Origin: Oscillospiraceae bacterium
GTDB taxonomy: Bacteria > Bacillota > Clostridia > Oscillospirales > Ruminococcaceae
DNA length: 35,159 nucleotides
Assembly: GCA_022793675.1 (NCBI GenBank)
Contig: JAAWDH010000036.1
Coordinates: 1 to 35,159, forward strand
Reading direction: 5' to 3'
Shown here: positions 15,064 to 23,618 of the stretch, one piece after another
Position numbering within the stretch: the stretch's first letter is position 1
Layout: every line of letters begins with the position of its first letter
Notes under the pieces: model-generated
What the model was told of the DNA's origin: nothing
Database searches by the model: none
The model's input: only the letters and a program-made list of their open reading frames with translations
Translations under genes and position numbers: made by a program

Positions 15064-15772
15064 ATCGCTGTGCAAGTCTTTTGGCGAGCTGCAGGTACTG
15101 AGCGGCATCAGCGAGACCATTGAAAAAGGCGACAAAGTCGTCATCATCGGCCCTTCCGGCTCTGGCAAGAGCACTTTCCTGCGCTGCCTGAACCTGCTCG
15201 AGGCCCCGACCAGCGGGGAAATCTGGTTTGAAGGGGAAGAAATCACCAACCCCAAATGCAGCATCGACCTGCTGCGCCGCCGGATGGGCATGGTCTTCCA
15301 GCATTTCAACCTTTTTCCGCACCTGACCATCCTGGATAACATCATGCTGGCCCCCGTGACCCTGAAGCTGCAAAACAGGGAAGAGGCCGCCGAAAACGCC
15401 CTGCGGCTGCTTTCGCGGATCGGCCTGCGGGACAAAGCCGACGTTTACCCGGCAATGCTCTCCGGCGGGCAGAAGCAGCGCATCGCCATTGTGCGGGCGC
15501 TGGCGATGAACCCAGAAGTCATGCTTTTTGACGAACCGACCTCTGCGCTCGACCCCGAGATGGTCGGCGAGGTGCTGCAGCTGATGAAGGAGCTGGCCGA
15601 GGAAGGGATGACGATGGTCTGCGTTACCCACGAGATGGGCTTTGCCAAGGAGGTCGCCAACCGCGTCCTTTTCATGGACGGCGGCCAGATTTTGGAACAG
15701 GCCCCGCCCGCCCGCTTTTTCGCCGCGCCCCAAAACCAGCGCGCCAAGGACTTCCTCTCTAAGGTCCTGTAG
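15050..15772 (+). CDS. Polar amino acid ABC transporter ATP-binding protein
   Basis: It energises the importer. The 240-residue GlnQ/HisP-type ATPase has Walker [10 protein letters not shown] near 34-42, Q-loop [13 protein letters not shown], signature LSGGQKQR, Walker [15 protein letters not shown] and switch VTHEMGF. GTG 15050 is preferred over TTG 15041 because AGGAGG at 15034-15039 is ten bases before it and only two before the TTG. It overlaps the permease stop. The gene ends directly at a repeat: the TAG stop is the first three bases of TAGGGGTACGG. Confidence 0.93.
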   Translation: MIETKSLCKSFGELQVLSGISETIEKGDKVVIIGPSGSGKSTFLRCLNLLEAPTSGEIWFEGEEITNPKCSIDLLRRRMGMVFQHFNLFPHLTILDNIMLAPVTLKLQNREEAAENALRLLSRIGLRDKADVYPAMLSGGQKQRIAIVRALAMNPEVMLFDEPTSALDPEMVGEVLQLMKELAEEGMTMVCVTHEMGFAKEVANRVLFMDGGQILEQAPPARFFAAPQNQRAKDFLSKVL

Positions 15773-15896
15773 GGGTACGGGGGGTACGGGTCGCTTTTGA
15801 AGAAAGCTAAGCTTAGCTCTGCTAAGCTTAGCTTTCTTTCAAAAAGCGTCGTACCCCCGTACTCCTCGTATCCTCGTACTCTCCGTACCCCTTGCG
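15770..15896. repeat. Composite hairpin repeat, inverted GTAC form (copy 4)
   Basis: It lies between two convergent genes and overlaps both 3' ends. GGGGTACGG units on the left and CGTACCCCC/TCGTACTCC units on the right face each other. They flank a long hairpin (GCTTTTGAAGAAAGCTAAGC, GCTTAGCTTTCTTTCAAAAAGC). The whole can fold as one bidirectional terminator-like cruciform. The right arm is translated as the last 17 residues of the DUF815 ATPase. Confidence 0.8.
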
Positions 15897-17065
15897 GCGA
15901 GGTTTTCGATAAACTGGCGGGCGGCGCGGGGGGAGCGGCCGCCGCGCTGGATGGCGAAGGCTTCGGCTTGGAGGTCCAGCTCTTTTTCGTCGAGGGCGAC
16001 GCCGTAGCGCCGGGCGAGGCTGTGGACGATGTCCAGGTAGAGCTGCTTTTTCGGTTTCTGGAAGGTGATGGTCAGGCCAAAGCGGTCGCTGAGCGAAATC
16101 AGTTCTTCCATCGTGTCGCCGCGGTGGATGTCGTCGCCTTCGCGGTCGGAAAAGCTCTCTTTAATCAGGTGGCGGCGGTTGGAGGTCGCGTAAATCGCTA
16201 GGTTGTTGGCGCGGGCCGAAACAGAACCTTCTAAGATTGCTTTCAGCGCCGCGAAATCGTCGTCGTTGCGGGTAAACGAGAGGTCGTCAATGAACAGGAT
16301 GAATTTGAGCGGGTTCTTGGTCAGCCTGTCCACTAGGTGCGGGATCTGATGCAGCTGGTTCTTCTTCAGTTCAATCAGCCGCAGTCCGCGGCTGCTGTAT
16401 TCATTGGCCACAGCCTTGACGGTCGAGGACTTGCCGGTGCCGGCGTCGCCGTAGAGCAGCACGTTGGCCGCAGGCCGGCCTTCCGCCAGCGCCAGCGTGT
16501 TGCTGATTACCGCCTGGCGCTCCTGCTGGTAGCCGCTTAAGGACGCCAGCGAAATGGCGTCGGGGTGCTTGACCGGCGCGAGGACGCCGTCGCGGATGAT
16601 AAAGGTCGTGTAGCGGGCAAAAATACCGTAGCCGCGTTCGGCGATATGCGCCAGCCGGTCGGCGTAGACAGCCGGGAAATCCAGCTCTTCGGTCTGCCAG
16701 CGGGGCAGGAACCCCTCAAAGCCAACGGCACTTTTGACAAGCTCCGGCTCTAGCTGGGCAAGGCGCTGCAAAAAGGCGAGTTCTTCGGCGGCGCATTCCT
16801 CGACCACCGGGTCGATGGGTTTCCCCTCCGCCCGGCGCAGCATATAGACGTTTTCATCCTCCATTACCGCGTTTAGGAGATATTGGCTCCAGTTGGGGTT
16901 TCTGCGGTAAAGGGCCTCGGCGAACGCGGCATAGCAGCCGGGCTTTTCCGCCGGGCCGGCGTCCGCCAGCGCCAGCAGCGCCTTTACGGCCGGGTCGGCG
17001 AGCAGGCCGCGGAAAATGCACAGGGTGTGAAGCCCCGCGGAAATCTGTTTAAAGCAGTTTTGCAT
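15839..17065 (-). CDS. DUF815 family AAA-type ATP-binding protein
   Basis: Family function is unknown; it is a predicted P-loop ATPase. The 408-residue protein has an N-terminal helical region, Walker A GDAGTGKSS at 206-214, Walker B FILFIDDLSF near 255-264, a sensor-1-like YATSNRRHLI and a C-terminal helical lid with RSPRAARQFIENLA. ATG 17065 follows AAAAGGGG at a good distance and lies downstream of the promoter. The in-frame ATG 17083 would leave only about nine leader bases. The last 17 residues (GTESTRIRGVRGYDAF region) are encoded by the repeat and end at a TGA inside its hairpin, so the ancestral end has been replaced. Confidence 0.85.
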   Translation of the reverse strand: MQNCFKQISAGLHTLCIFRGLLADPAVKALLALADAGPAEKPGCYAAFAEALYRRNPNWSQYLLNAVMEDENVYMLRRAEGKPIDPVVEECAAEELAFLQRLAQLEPELVKSAVGFEGFLPRWQTEELDFPAVYADRLAHIAERGYGIFARYTTFIIRDGVLAPVKHPDAISLASLSGYQQERQAVISNTLALAEGRPAANVLLYGDAGTGKSSTVKAVANEYSSRGLRLIELKKNQLHQIPHLVDRLTKNPLKFILFIDDLSFTRNDDDFAALKAILEGSVSARANNLAIYATSNRRHLIKESFSDREGDDIHRGDTMEELISLSDRFGLTITFQKPKKQLYLDIVHSLARRYGVALDEKELDLQAEAFAIQRGGRSPRAARQFIENLAARGTESTRIRGVRGYDAF

Positions 17066-17098
17066 GGTTGTCCCCTTTTCCATTGTATTTTACCCCCC

Positions 17099-17127
17099 AT
17101 TATACGCCCTTTACAGCCAAAGGTCAA
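17099..17127 (-). promoter_or_regulatory. Promoter of the DUF815 gene
   Basis: On the minus strand, TTGACC (17127-17122) and TATAAT (17104-17099) are 17 bp apart. Its -35 is only eight bp from the -35 of the opposing rtcB promoter. Confidence 0.8.
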
Positions 17128-17135
17128 GCGGCGGC

Positions 17136-17164
17136 TTGACAAATTGGCAAAAATGTGCTACAAT
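17136..17164 (+). promoter_or_regulatory. Promoter of rtcB
   Basis: A perfect TTGACA at 17136-17141 and TACAAT at 17159-17164 are separated by 17 bp, 44 bases before the ATG. Confidence 0.85.
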
Positions 17165-17208
17165 ACATCCGTTTTTATATACAACTATTTTACAAGGGAG
17201 GGTACCCA

Positions 17209-18420
17209 ATGAAAGAAGTACACGGAACCTATAACGACGCGCTGATCTATACCGACCGCGTCGACGATAATGCGCTTGCGCAGGTGCAGACACTGTGCAG
17301 CCAGCCTTTCGCCGAGGGCAGCCGTATCCGGATTATGCCCGACGTCCATGCTGGGGCAGGCTGTACCATCGGCACGACGATGACCATTCTGGATAAGGTG
17401 GTGCCCAACCTGGTGGGGGTGGATATTGGCTGCGGGATGGAAACGGTCGAACTGGAAAACCGCTGGCTGGAACTGCAAAAACTCAACAAACTGATTGCCC
17501 AAACGATCCCCAGCGGCCGCGGCGTGCGCAAAACCCCCCATCGGCTGGCCGACGAAATCGACCTGCACGAGCTGCGCTGCTTCAAAGCCATCCGCTATGA
17601 CCACGCTGTCCGCAGCATCGGTTCGCTGGGAGGCGGCAACCACTTCATCGAGGCCGCCAAGGACGAGGAAGGCCATATTTTCCTGACGATCCACTCCGGT
17701 TCCCGGCACTTGGGGCTGGAGGTTGCCAAATATTACCAGGAAGAAGGCTACGCCGCCCTGAACGGCCGCGGCAAAATCGACTTCCAAGCTCTGGTCGAAC
17801 GCTATAAGGCCGAAGGCCGCGAGCGGGAGATCCAGGCGGCGATGGCGACGCTGAAAAAACAGAACATCAGCAACATCCCTTTCCCGCTGGCTTATGTGGA
17901 AGGCCCGCTTTTCGAGGACTACATCCACGATATGAAATTGGTGCAGCGCTTCGCGATGCTTAACCGGCAGGCGATGCTGCAAGAGCTGGTCAAAGGGATG
18001 AAGCTGAAAATCGCCGACCAGTTCACCACCATCCACAATTATATCGACACCGACGCGATGATCCTGCGCAAAGGCGCGGTGTCGGCCAAGGCAGGCGAGA
18101 TTTTGCTGATCCCGATCAATATGCGCGACGGGAGCCTTATCTGCCGCGGCAAAGGCAACCCCGAATGGAACTTTTCTGCGCCCCACGGCGCAGGGCGGCT
18201 CTACAGCCGGACGGCAGCCAAACAGAGCTTCACTGTCTCCGAGTTCAAAAAGCAGATGGCGGGCATCTACACGACCTCGGTGCGTCCGGACACCCTGGAC
18301 GAATGCCCGATGGCCTATAAAACAATGGAAGACATCGTCGAAAACATCGGCCCTACCGCTGAAATCCTCAAAATCATCCGTCCTATTTACAATTTCAAAG
18401 CCGGCGAGGACGAATCTTGA
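17209..18420 (+). CDS. rtcB: RtcB-type RNA ligase
   Basis: It joins RNA 2',3'-cyclic phosphate or 3'-phosphate ends to 5'-OH ends using GTP and manganese, in RNA repair. The 403-residue protein has IMPDVHAGAGCTIGTT (metal Asp45, His47), VGVDIGCGM (Asp72, Cys75), SLGGGNHFIE, HSGSRHLG, and NFSAPHGAGRLYSR with the guanylated histidine. It is shorter than E. coli RtcB but typical of the compact subgroup. AAGGGAGG precedes ATG 17209. No RtcA cyclase is adjacent. The downstream AraC gene overlaps its stop codon. Confidence 0.93.
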   Translation: MKEVHGTYNDALIYTDRVDDNALAQVQTLCSQPFAEGSRIRIMPDVHAGAGCTIGTTMTILDKVVPNLVGVDIGCGMETVELENRWLELQKLNKLIAQTIPSGRGVRKTPHRLADEIDLHELRCFKAIRYDHAVRSIGSLGGGNHFIEAAKDEEGHIFLTIHSGSRHLGLEVAKYYQEEGYAALNGRGKIDFQALVERYKAEGREREIQAAMATLKKQNISNIPFPLAYVEGPLFEDYIHDMKLVQRFAMLNRQAMLQELVKGMKLKIADQFTTIHNYIDTDAMILRKGAVSAKAGEILLIPINMRDGSLICRGKGNPEWNFSAPHGAGRLYSRTAAKQSFTVSEFKKQMAGIYTTSVRPDTLDECPMAYKTMEDIVENIGPTAEILKIIRPIYNFKAGEDES

Positions 18421-19187
18421 ATGCCTTCTGGCGGCGCTGCTTCCCGCTGACAGCGGAGCCGTTCCGGGCTGGCGCCAGCTACCGCGAATTGCCGCCAAAC
18501 GCCCTGCTGCGCCCCTATATCCGCTGTTTCTGGGCTTCTGACGGCGGGCTGCCGCCGAAACTGGTCGTGCCCGACCTCTGCGCCGACCTAATTTTAACGC
18601 CAGACAGCGCCCATTTCTGCGGGGTCAGCGCCGCGCCGTTCTGTTCAAGCGGCCGCAGCGCGCCGCAGTTCGCCATTCGTTTTTACTGTTGGGCGGTGCC
18701 GCTGTTCACAAAGCTGCCGCTTTGGGAAACGGCGGACGGTTTCTTGGAAGGGGAGGCCGTTTTCCCAGAAGTTCCGCTGCTGCAGCGCTGGCTGGGGGCG
18801 GCGGATACGCTTGCGGACAAGGCGGCGCTGGCGGAAAAATGGCTCTGCCGGGTTATTGCCGACGGACAGCAAAAAGGGCCGGCCCTGTCTGCGATTTTCC
18901 AGATCCTGGAAAATCAGGGCCGGCTTTCGGTTGCGGAAATTGGCCGCCGCGAGGCTGTCAGCCCGCGGACGCTCGAACGGTATGTCCGGGCGGGGACAGG
19001 ACTGACGCCGAAAATATTCTCGGAGCTGGTGCGCTATCAGCTGCTGTGGCAGGCGCTGCTTTCCGGCCAAAATATACAGGATACCGTTGTGCAGTTCGGT
19101 TTTTCCGACCAGTCGCACCTGCTGCGGGAATTTAAGCGGTTCCATACATTGACGCCGCCGGAAGCAGTCCGCCTTGCCTATAAATAG
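18417..19187 (+). CDS. AraC-family transcriptional regulator
   Basis: It is a 256-residue regulator. The N-terminal sensing domain begins with YRELPPNALLRPYIRCFWASDG, typical of the cupin-like domain preceding some AraC-type regulators. The C-terminal pair of helix-turn-helix motifs covers LSVAEIGRREAVSPRTLERYVRAGTG and IQDTVVQFGFSDQSHLLREFKRFHTLTPPE. The TTG start overlaps the rtcB stop as TTGA, with GCGAGGA upstream, so translation is coupled to rtcB. A role in controlling rtcB or an unlinked stress gene is inference. Confidence 0.85.
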   Translation: MNAFWRRCFPLTAEPFRAGASYRELPPNALLRPYIRCFWASDGGLPPKLVVPDLCADLILTPDSAHFCGVSAAPFCSSGRSAPQFAIRFYCWAVPLFTKLPLWETADGFLEGEAVFPEVPLLQRWLGAADTLADKAALAEKWLCRVIADGQQKGPALSAIFQILENQGRLSVAEIGRREAVSPRTLERYVRAGTGLTPKIFSELVRYQLLWQALLSGQNIQDTVVQFGFSDQSHLLREFKRFHTLTPPEAVRLAYK

Positions 19188-19189
19188 CT

Positions 19190-19533
19190 GGTTGACGGTT
19201 GACGTGTGTCCTGGCGAGTGCGCAGGTTTGCCGAAAAGGGGATTTCGCGGCCTGCGGGCCGCGACCGAGGGCGCTGCCAGCTTTCGGCTTGACGAAAGCT
19301 AGGACTCGCGATTTTTTGAAAAAAATCGAGTAAAACTTTAATCGCCAGGGCAACTGTGTGCAAAGCCATAAACATCTACTGCGTCGATAAGTCTTTCTAG
19401 TTCTGCGCGTCGACGCAGTAGGCAGATAAATCTGTGCCGACGTGTATCCTGGCGATTAAAAGTTTTGCGAGCTTAGCTCTGCTAAGCTTGGCTTTCTTCA
19501 AAAGCGACCGTACTCCTCGTAACCCCCGTACTC
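19190..19533 (+). repeat. Composite hairpin repeat, full copy (copy 5)
   Basis: A right-arm fragment (GACGTGTGTCCTGGCGAG) is followed by the GATTTCGCGGCCTGCGGGCC hairpin, an AGCTTTCG/CGAAAGCT hairpin and CGATTTTTTGAAAAAAATCG. AGTAAAACTTTAATCGCCAG follows, then a central palindrome (arms 19376-19387 and 19410-19421). GCGATTAAAAG, the GAGCTTAGCTCTGCTAAGC hairpin and CGTACTCCTCGTAAC units complete it. The GTAC end abuts the stop codon of the minus-strand CDF gene. The whole 345-bp gap is repeat with no gene. Confidence 0.85.
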
Positions 19534-20698
19534 ATCCGATGTAACTGCGGTCGAGCTGGACGACGGCGAAAAGGGTTTCGTTTTCCTGCTGGATGCGGCG
19601 TTGGATGCGGGCGATAACTTCGTCGTCGGGGAGGGTGCAGTCGTAGGGGAGGACGGCGTCGAAAATCAGGTTGGTGTGGCTGTAGCCTTTGACGACGCGG
19701 AAATCGTGCATGGAAAGGCCCAGCCCCAGGCTGGCCAGCAGCCGGGCGGTCTGCTTGCGCAGGCCGTTGATTTCCTCGTCATCGGTGACTACCGGGTCGA
19801 GGTGGACGACCAGCGATAGGCCCTGTTTTTGGAAGTCGCGTTCGATCTGGTCGGCAAGGTCGTGGCTGACCATAATATCGTTTTTTGCGTCCATCTCCAC
19901 GTGTACCGTCGCAAAACGCCGCCCGGGGCCGTAGTCGTGGATCATCAGGTCGTGGACGCCCAGCACGCCGCTGTAGCTCCGCAGTTCGGCAATCAGCGCC
20001 TTGACCGTTTCCTGGTCGGGGGCCTCGCCAAGCAGAGGACTTAGCGTCTCGTTCACCATCTTTACCCCCGATATCAGGATAAACGCCGCTACCGCCAGCC
20101 CGACATAACCATCCAGGTGCAGCCGGGTGAAACGCGAAACCAGCGCGCAGCAAAGTACCCCGCCGGTGGTGAAAACGTCGTTCAGGCTGTCGCGGGCCGT
20201 CGCCGTCAGGGTCGCCGACTCCACCGTCCGCCCTAATTTGCTGTTGAAAAAGAACATCCACAGTTTTACCGCCATCGATAGGGCCAGCAGGACGAACGAC
20301 GCCGTTCCGAAAGCCACTTCCTCCGGGTGGAATACCCGGCTGATGGAGGATTTTGTCAGGTCAAAGCCAACTAACAGGATGAAAAAGGCGACCACCAGCC
20401 CCGACACATACTCGTAGCGGGCGTGGCCGAAAGGGTGCTCCCGGTCGGCCGGCCGGCTCGACAGCTTGAACCCTATAAGCGTTACCAGCGACGATGCCAT
20501 GTCCGAGAGGTTGTTCAGCCCGTCAGCGAGGATCGACATACTGCCGATCAGCCAGCCGACCAACAGCTTGCCGCCGCTTAGCAGGGCGTTGCAGACGATA
20601 CCCACCGCGCCCGCCATCCGCCCGTAGGCTTCGCGGACGGACGGCTCCTTGGTGTTCTGATAGTCCCGGACAAACCACCGGGTCAGCAGCTGGGTCAT
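19532..20698 (-). CDS. Cation diffusion facilitator, manganese-type signature
   Basis: It is a proton-coupled divalent metal exporter. The 389-residue protein has six membrane segments. The metal site shows N-x-x-x-D at 62-66 in TM2 (ADGLNNLSD) and D-x-x-x-D at 170-174 in TM5 (ARDSLNDV), the pattern known from the Mn-exporting CDF group rather than the HxxxD of zinc exporters. HPFGH follows TM2. The C-terminal part is long. After the normal dimerisation domain (GVHDLMIHDYGPGRRFATVHVEMD) a second similar unit appears (SMHDFRVVKGYSHTNLIFDAVLP). AAAGGAG supports ATG 20698. Confidence 0.87.
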   Translation of the reverse strand: MTQLLTRWFVRDYQNTKEPSVREAYGRMAGAVGIVCNALLSGGKLLVGWLIGSMSILADGLNNLSDMASSLVTLIGFKLSSRPADREHPFGHARYEYVSGLVVAFFILLVGFDLTKSSISRVFHPEEVAFGTASFVLLALSMAVKLWMFFFNSKLGRTVESATLTATARDSLNDVFTTGGVLCCALVSRFTRLHLDGYVGLAVAAFILISGVKMVNETLSPLLGEAPDQETVKALIAELRSYSGVLGVHDLMIHDYGPGRRFATVHVEMDAKNDIMVSHDLADQIERDFQKQGLSLVVHLDPVVTDDEEINGLRKQTARLLASLGLGLSMHDFRVVKGYSHTNLIFDAVLPYDCTLPDDEVIARIQRRIQQENETLFAVVQLDRSYIG

Positions 20699-20732
20699 GG
20701 GGCAGCACTCCTTTACAAACACGATTCTTCAT

Positions 20733-20761
20733 ATTATAGCGCGGCGTGTCGGGGAATGCAA
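20733..20761 (-). promoter_or_regulatory. Promoter of the CDF gene
   Basis: On the minus strand, TTGCAT (20761-20756) and TATAAT (20738-20733) are 17 bp apart, about 35 bases before the ATG. It lies in the short gap before the next minus-strand gene ends. Confidence 0.7.
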
Positions 20762-20780
20762 CCTTTTTTATGTTAATTTT

Positions 20781-21704
20781 TTATTGGGCAATGCGGCCGA
20801 AATTTTTCAGCAGGCAGGCCCGTTCTACCGCCATGCGGCCCTGCCACCAGATACGGCTCACCGCAAATTCCTCCGGGAAAGCGCCCCAGCCCCAGGGGAT
20901 GTCCCAGACGCCATCGGCGCTGCGGCTGCCAACCGCCCAGTCCAGCTCCGCTTCAACCAGCGTTTCGTTCCCGGCATAGAGCGGATGGGCGGGGGAGTTT
21001 ATAAACTGCGACGGCTTGCAGCTATAGCCGCTCCACTTGGCGGTGTCTCGTTCCAGCAGCGCGTTTGCAGCTTTGCAGAGCGCCGCCAGCGCGGCTTTGC
21101 CGGAAAGCTCAGCCGTAAGCCCCGCCCTTTCCACGCTCTTCAACAGGTAAAAGCAGCAGGCGGCGCTGTGCGGTTCGTCGACCGGCGTTTCCGCCATGCG
21201 CTGCAAAAGCTTTGCCGCCAGCGGTTTGGCAGACGCCCGCTCCTCAGCGCCGCCATATTGCAGCAGAAACCCCAGCATCAGCGCCGTGGGGTTGTAAGGG
21301 TTTTCGCCGGGCGCGTAGCTCCACCAGGGCGCACGGGGGAACTGGTCGTTGGAAGGGATGGTGTTTTGCCAGTAGCCGCCCTCCCGGCAGCTGCCGCCGG
21401 CAATCCAGCGGCAGATCCCCTGCGCCAGCGGGTGCCTGGGGTCGCCGAAGCCGATGCCGTCCAGGAGCAGGATGGCGTCGCCGGTCTGGATCGGCGCGGA
21501 GGCCGTATTCCAGCAGTCGGCTTCCAGCGCGTGGCCGATGCCGCCGTCGGGGTTCTGGAAAGCCGATAGGGCGGCGAGGACGGCTTCGCGGGGGCCGCCC
21601 TCGAAGTGGAACTGCCAAAGCGCCAGCTCGACAGGCCGCGCGCAGCGGTACATCCAGCGGCGGATGGCCTGGAAATCAGATTGGGAAAGCATTGTTTTTG
21701 ACAT
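20781..21704 (-). CDS. Alpha/alpha-barrel protein resembling prenyltransferase/squalene-oxidase repeats
   Basis: The function is not recognised. The 307-residue protein has repeats such as LAALSAFQNPDGGIGHALEAD and WQNTIPSNDQ, and a tryptophan-rich C-terminus (DGVWDIPWGWG, SRIWWQGRMAVE). This is the QxxDGGxG pattern of the terpenoid cyclase/prenyltransferase toroid fold. Proteins of this group in Firmicutes are generally uncharacterised. ATG 21704 follows AAAGGAG; an upstream in-frame ATG has no site. It is transcribed toward the CDF gene. Confidence 0.7.
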   Translation of the reverse strand: MSKTMLSQSDFQAIRRWMYRCARPVELALWQFHFEGGPREAVLAALSAFQNPDGGIGHALEADCWNTASAPIQTGDAILLLDGIGFGDPRHPLAQGICRWIAGGSCREGGYWQNTIPSNDQFPRAPWWSYAPGENPYNPTALMLGFLLQYGGAEERASAKPLAAKLLQRMAETPVDEPHSAACCFYLLKSVERAGLTAELSGKAALAALCKAANALLERDTAKWSGYSCKPSQFINSPAHPLYAGNETLVEAELDWAVGSRSADGVWDIPWGWGAFPEEFAVSRIWWQGRMAVERACLLKNFGRIAQ

Positions 21705-21790
21705 AAGGACGCTCCTTTCAGATGTAAGCTTGTCCCCAGGATACCTCATTTCCTCTGAAACGTATAGAATAAACCCGACAATTTCAAAAA

Positions 21791-21825
21791 AACCAGCCGC
21801 CCTTTATCGAATCGGACGGCTGGTT
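21791..21825 (-). terminator. Terminator of the minus-strand MATE gene
   Basis: Arms 21791-21799 and 21817-21825 (AACCAGCCG/CGGCTGGTT) are followed on the minus strand by a run of seven T. It is a good intrinsic terminator for the MATE transcript and separates it from the next gene. Confidence 0.8.
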
Positions 21826-21839
21826 TCCCCTAATATTGC

Positions 21840-21946
21840 CAAGGAAAAAGTTTTACTCGATTTTTTTCAAAAAATCGCGGGTCCAGGGCGGTGCCCTGTC
21901 CAGGGCGGTGCCCTGGTCGCCCTCCGCAGAGGGCGAAATCCTGCGT
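21840..21946 (-). repeat. Composite hairpin repeat, left half (copy 6)
   Basis: Read on the minus strand: GATTTCGCCCTCTGCGGAGG, then two tandem copies of a CCAGGGCACCGCCCTGGA palindrome, then CGATTTTTTGAAAAAAATCG and AGTAAAACTTTTTCC. The order matches the left halves at 19222 and 27875. It lies between the MATE stop codon and its terminator, so it is transcribed as the 3' UTR. Confidence 0.8.
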
Positions 21947-21947
21947 C

Positions 21948-23369
21948 TTAATTGCCGCCGTTGGCCGACGCTGGGAAAACGCTCATGGCCTTGCGTTTCC
22001 AGCCGCCGCGCAGATAGAGGAGGAAGGTCAGCGTCGCGCCGATTACCCAGGAAATCAGCAGCGATAAGAACAGCGCAATTGGGTCGCCCACCGGCGCTGC
22101 TTCGCTGCGGGTCAGGAACGCGAGCAGGTAGGCCAGCGGCATCCGCACGATAATCGTCGTGATGATTGAAATCCACATCGGGGTCATCGTGTCGCCGGCC
22201 CCGCGCATCGTGCCGGAAAGGATCTGGGTCACCGCCATCGCGATATAGCCGACGCTCAGCACCCGCATCATTTTCATGCTCAGGTCAATGACTTCCTGCG
22301 TAGAAGTGAACATATGCATCAGCGGCCTGCCGAAAATTAAAATCAGCGCTACCAGCACCGCCGATACCCCCAGCCCAATTTTCAAGCCGTCCTTCGTGCC
22401 CTTGACCACCCGGTCCATTTTGCCCGCGCCGACGTTCTGGCCGACAAAGGTGGTCATCGCCATGCCGAAGCTGAAGTTGGGCATCATCGCGAACCCGTCC
22501 ACGCGCATGACCACTGTGTTGCAGGCGATAACCGTCGTGCCGAAGCTGTTGGTCAGCGACTGCACAATCAGCGCCGCCATCGAGAAGATGGCCTGGGTGC
22601 CGCCCGAGGGCAGCCCCAGCATGACCAGCCGCTTACAGAGCGCGCCGTCGGGCTTCAGCGTCTCCTTTGTGACGCGCAGCACGTCCGTCATCCGCAGCAG
22701 CCGCACGATACACAGCACCGCCGAGATGCTCTGGGCAATAATCGTCGCCCAAGCCACGCCGGCTACCCCCATCCTGAACACCGCCACAAACAAAAGGTCA
22801 AGCACAATGTTCAGCCCGCAGGCCACCAGCAAAAATACCAGCGGCATCACCGAGTCGCCCAGCCCCCGGAGGATCCCCGACAGGATGTTGTAGTAAGCGC
22901 AGCCAACCATCCCCAAAAACAGGATCGTCAGATAGCTGCACGACATCTCATAAATATCCGCCGGTGTGTCCAAAAACGCCATGAACCAGCGGGTGGTCAG
23001 TATCCCCGCTACCGTCATGAACAGCCCGGCGGCCAGCGTCAGCGTAATCGCGTTGCCCACCGTTTTAGACAGGAGCTTCTGGTCCTTGGCCCCAAAATAC
23101 TGCGAGACCATAATGCCCGCCCCCGTGGAAACGCCGACGAACAGCACCAAAAGCAGGTTTAAAAGCGGGCCGCTTGCGCCGACCGCCGCCAGCGCGCCGT
23201 CGCCTACATACTTGCCGACGACAATTGAGTCTACCGTGTTGTAAAGCTGCTGGGCCAGGTTGCCGATCAGCAGCGGCACTGAAAACTGGATCAGACAGGA
23301 CGCTGGGCTTCCCGCCGTCATATCCTTCGCGCCAAAAAAACTGCTGATTTTTTTGGACATGGACGCCAT
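21948..23369 (-). CDS. MATE family efflux transporter (minus strand)
   Basis: It is a Na+ or H+ coupled multidrug/toxin exporter of 474 residues and 12 membrane segments. N-terminal MTAGSPASCLIQFSVPLLIGNLAQQLYNTVDSIVVGKYVG is the family hallmark, repeated in the second half as LVMLGLPSGGTQAIFSMAALIVQSLTNSFG. FSFGMAMTTFVGQNVGAGK marks TM8. AAGGAGAG supports ATG 23369. It is transcribed divergently from a second MATE gene. Confidence 0.9.
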   Translation of the reverse strand: MASMSKKISSFFGAKDMTAGSPASCLIQFSVPLLIGNLAQQLYNTVDSIVVGKYVGDGALAAVGASGPLLNLLLVLFVGVSTGAGIMVSQYFGAKDQKLLSKTVGNAITLTLAAGLFMTVAGILTTRWFMAFLDTPADIYEMSCSYLTILFLGMVGCAYYNILSGILRGLGDSVMPLVFLLVACGLNIVLDLLFVAVFRMGVAGVAWATIIAQSISAVLCIVRLLRMTDVLRVTKETLKPDGALCKRLVMLGLPSGGTQAIFSMAALIVQSLTNSFGTTVIACNTVVMRVDGFAMMPNFSFGMAMTTFVGQNVGAGKMDRVVKGTKDGLKIGLGVSAVLVALILIFGRPLMHMFTSTQEVIDLSMKMMRVLSVGYIAMAVTQILSGTMRGAGDTMTPMWISIITTIIVRMPLAYLLAFLTRSEAAPVGDPIALFLSLLISWVIGATLTFLLYLRGGWKRKAMSVFPASANGGN

Positions 23370-23544
23370 AAAAAATTTCTCTCCTTCTCTCCAAATGTCG
23401 AAACACAAAATGACATAGGATGTATAGTAGTCTTTTATTTACTGAATCCCCCTTACTAAATAAGTATACCATCTTTTTCGCGGGAATGCAAGGGTGAATT
23501 TTGGAAAACTTTCAGCAGCCAGCCGGAAACCTTGAAAAAAAGGC

Positions 23545-23573
23545 TTGATAAAAAGGGTAGGATGTGCTATAGT
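23545..23573 (+). promoter_or_regulatory. Promoter of the plus-strand MATE gene
   Basis: TTGATA at 23545-23550 and TATAGT at 23568-23573 are separated by 17 bp, 46 bases before the ATG. The divergent gap 23370-23618 holds no clear promoter for the minus-strand gene. Confidence 0.65.
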
Positions 23574-23618
23574 AAAATTGCTATTATTTTCTGACGGATT
23601 TTTGAAGGAGACTGGAAA

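Noticed and set aside
17185-18498. Long open frame of 437 codons on the minus strand, antisense to rtcB
   Set aside because: It mirrors rtcB codon structure in GC-rich DNA, has no family motif and no ribosome site; rtcB on the other strand has all catalytic motifs.
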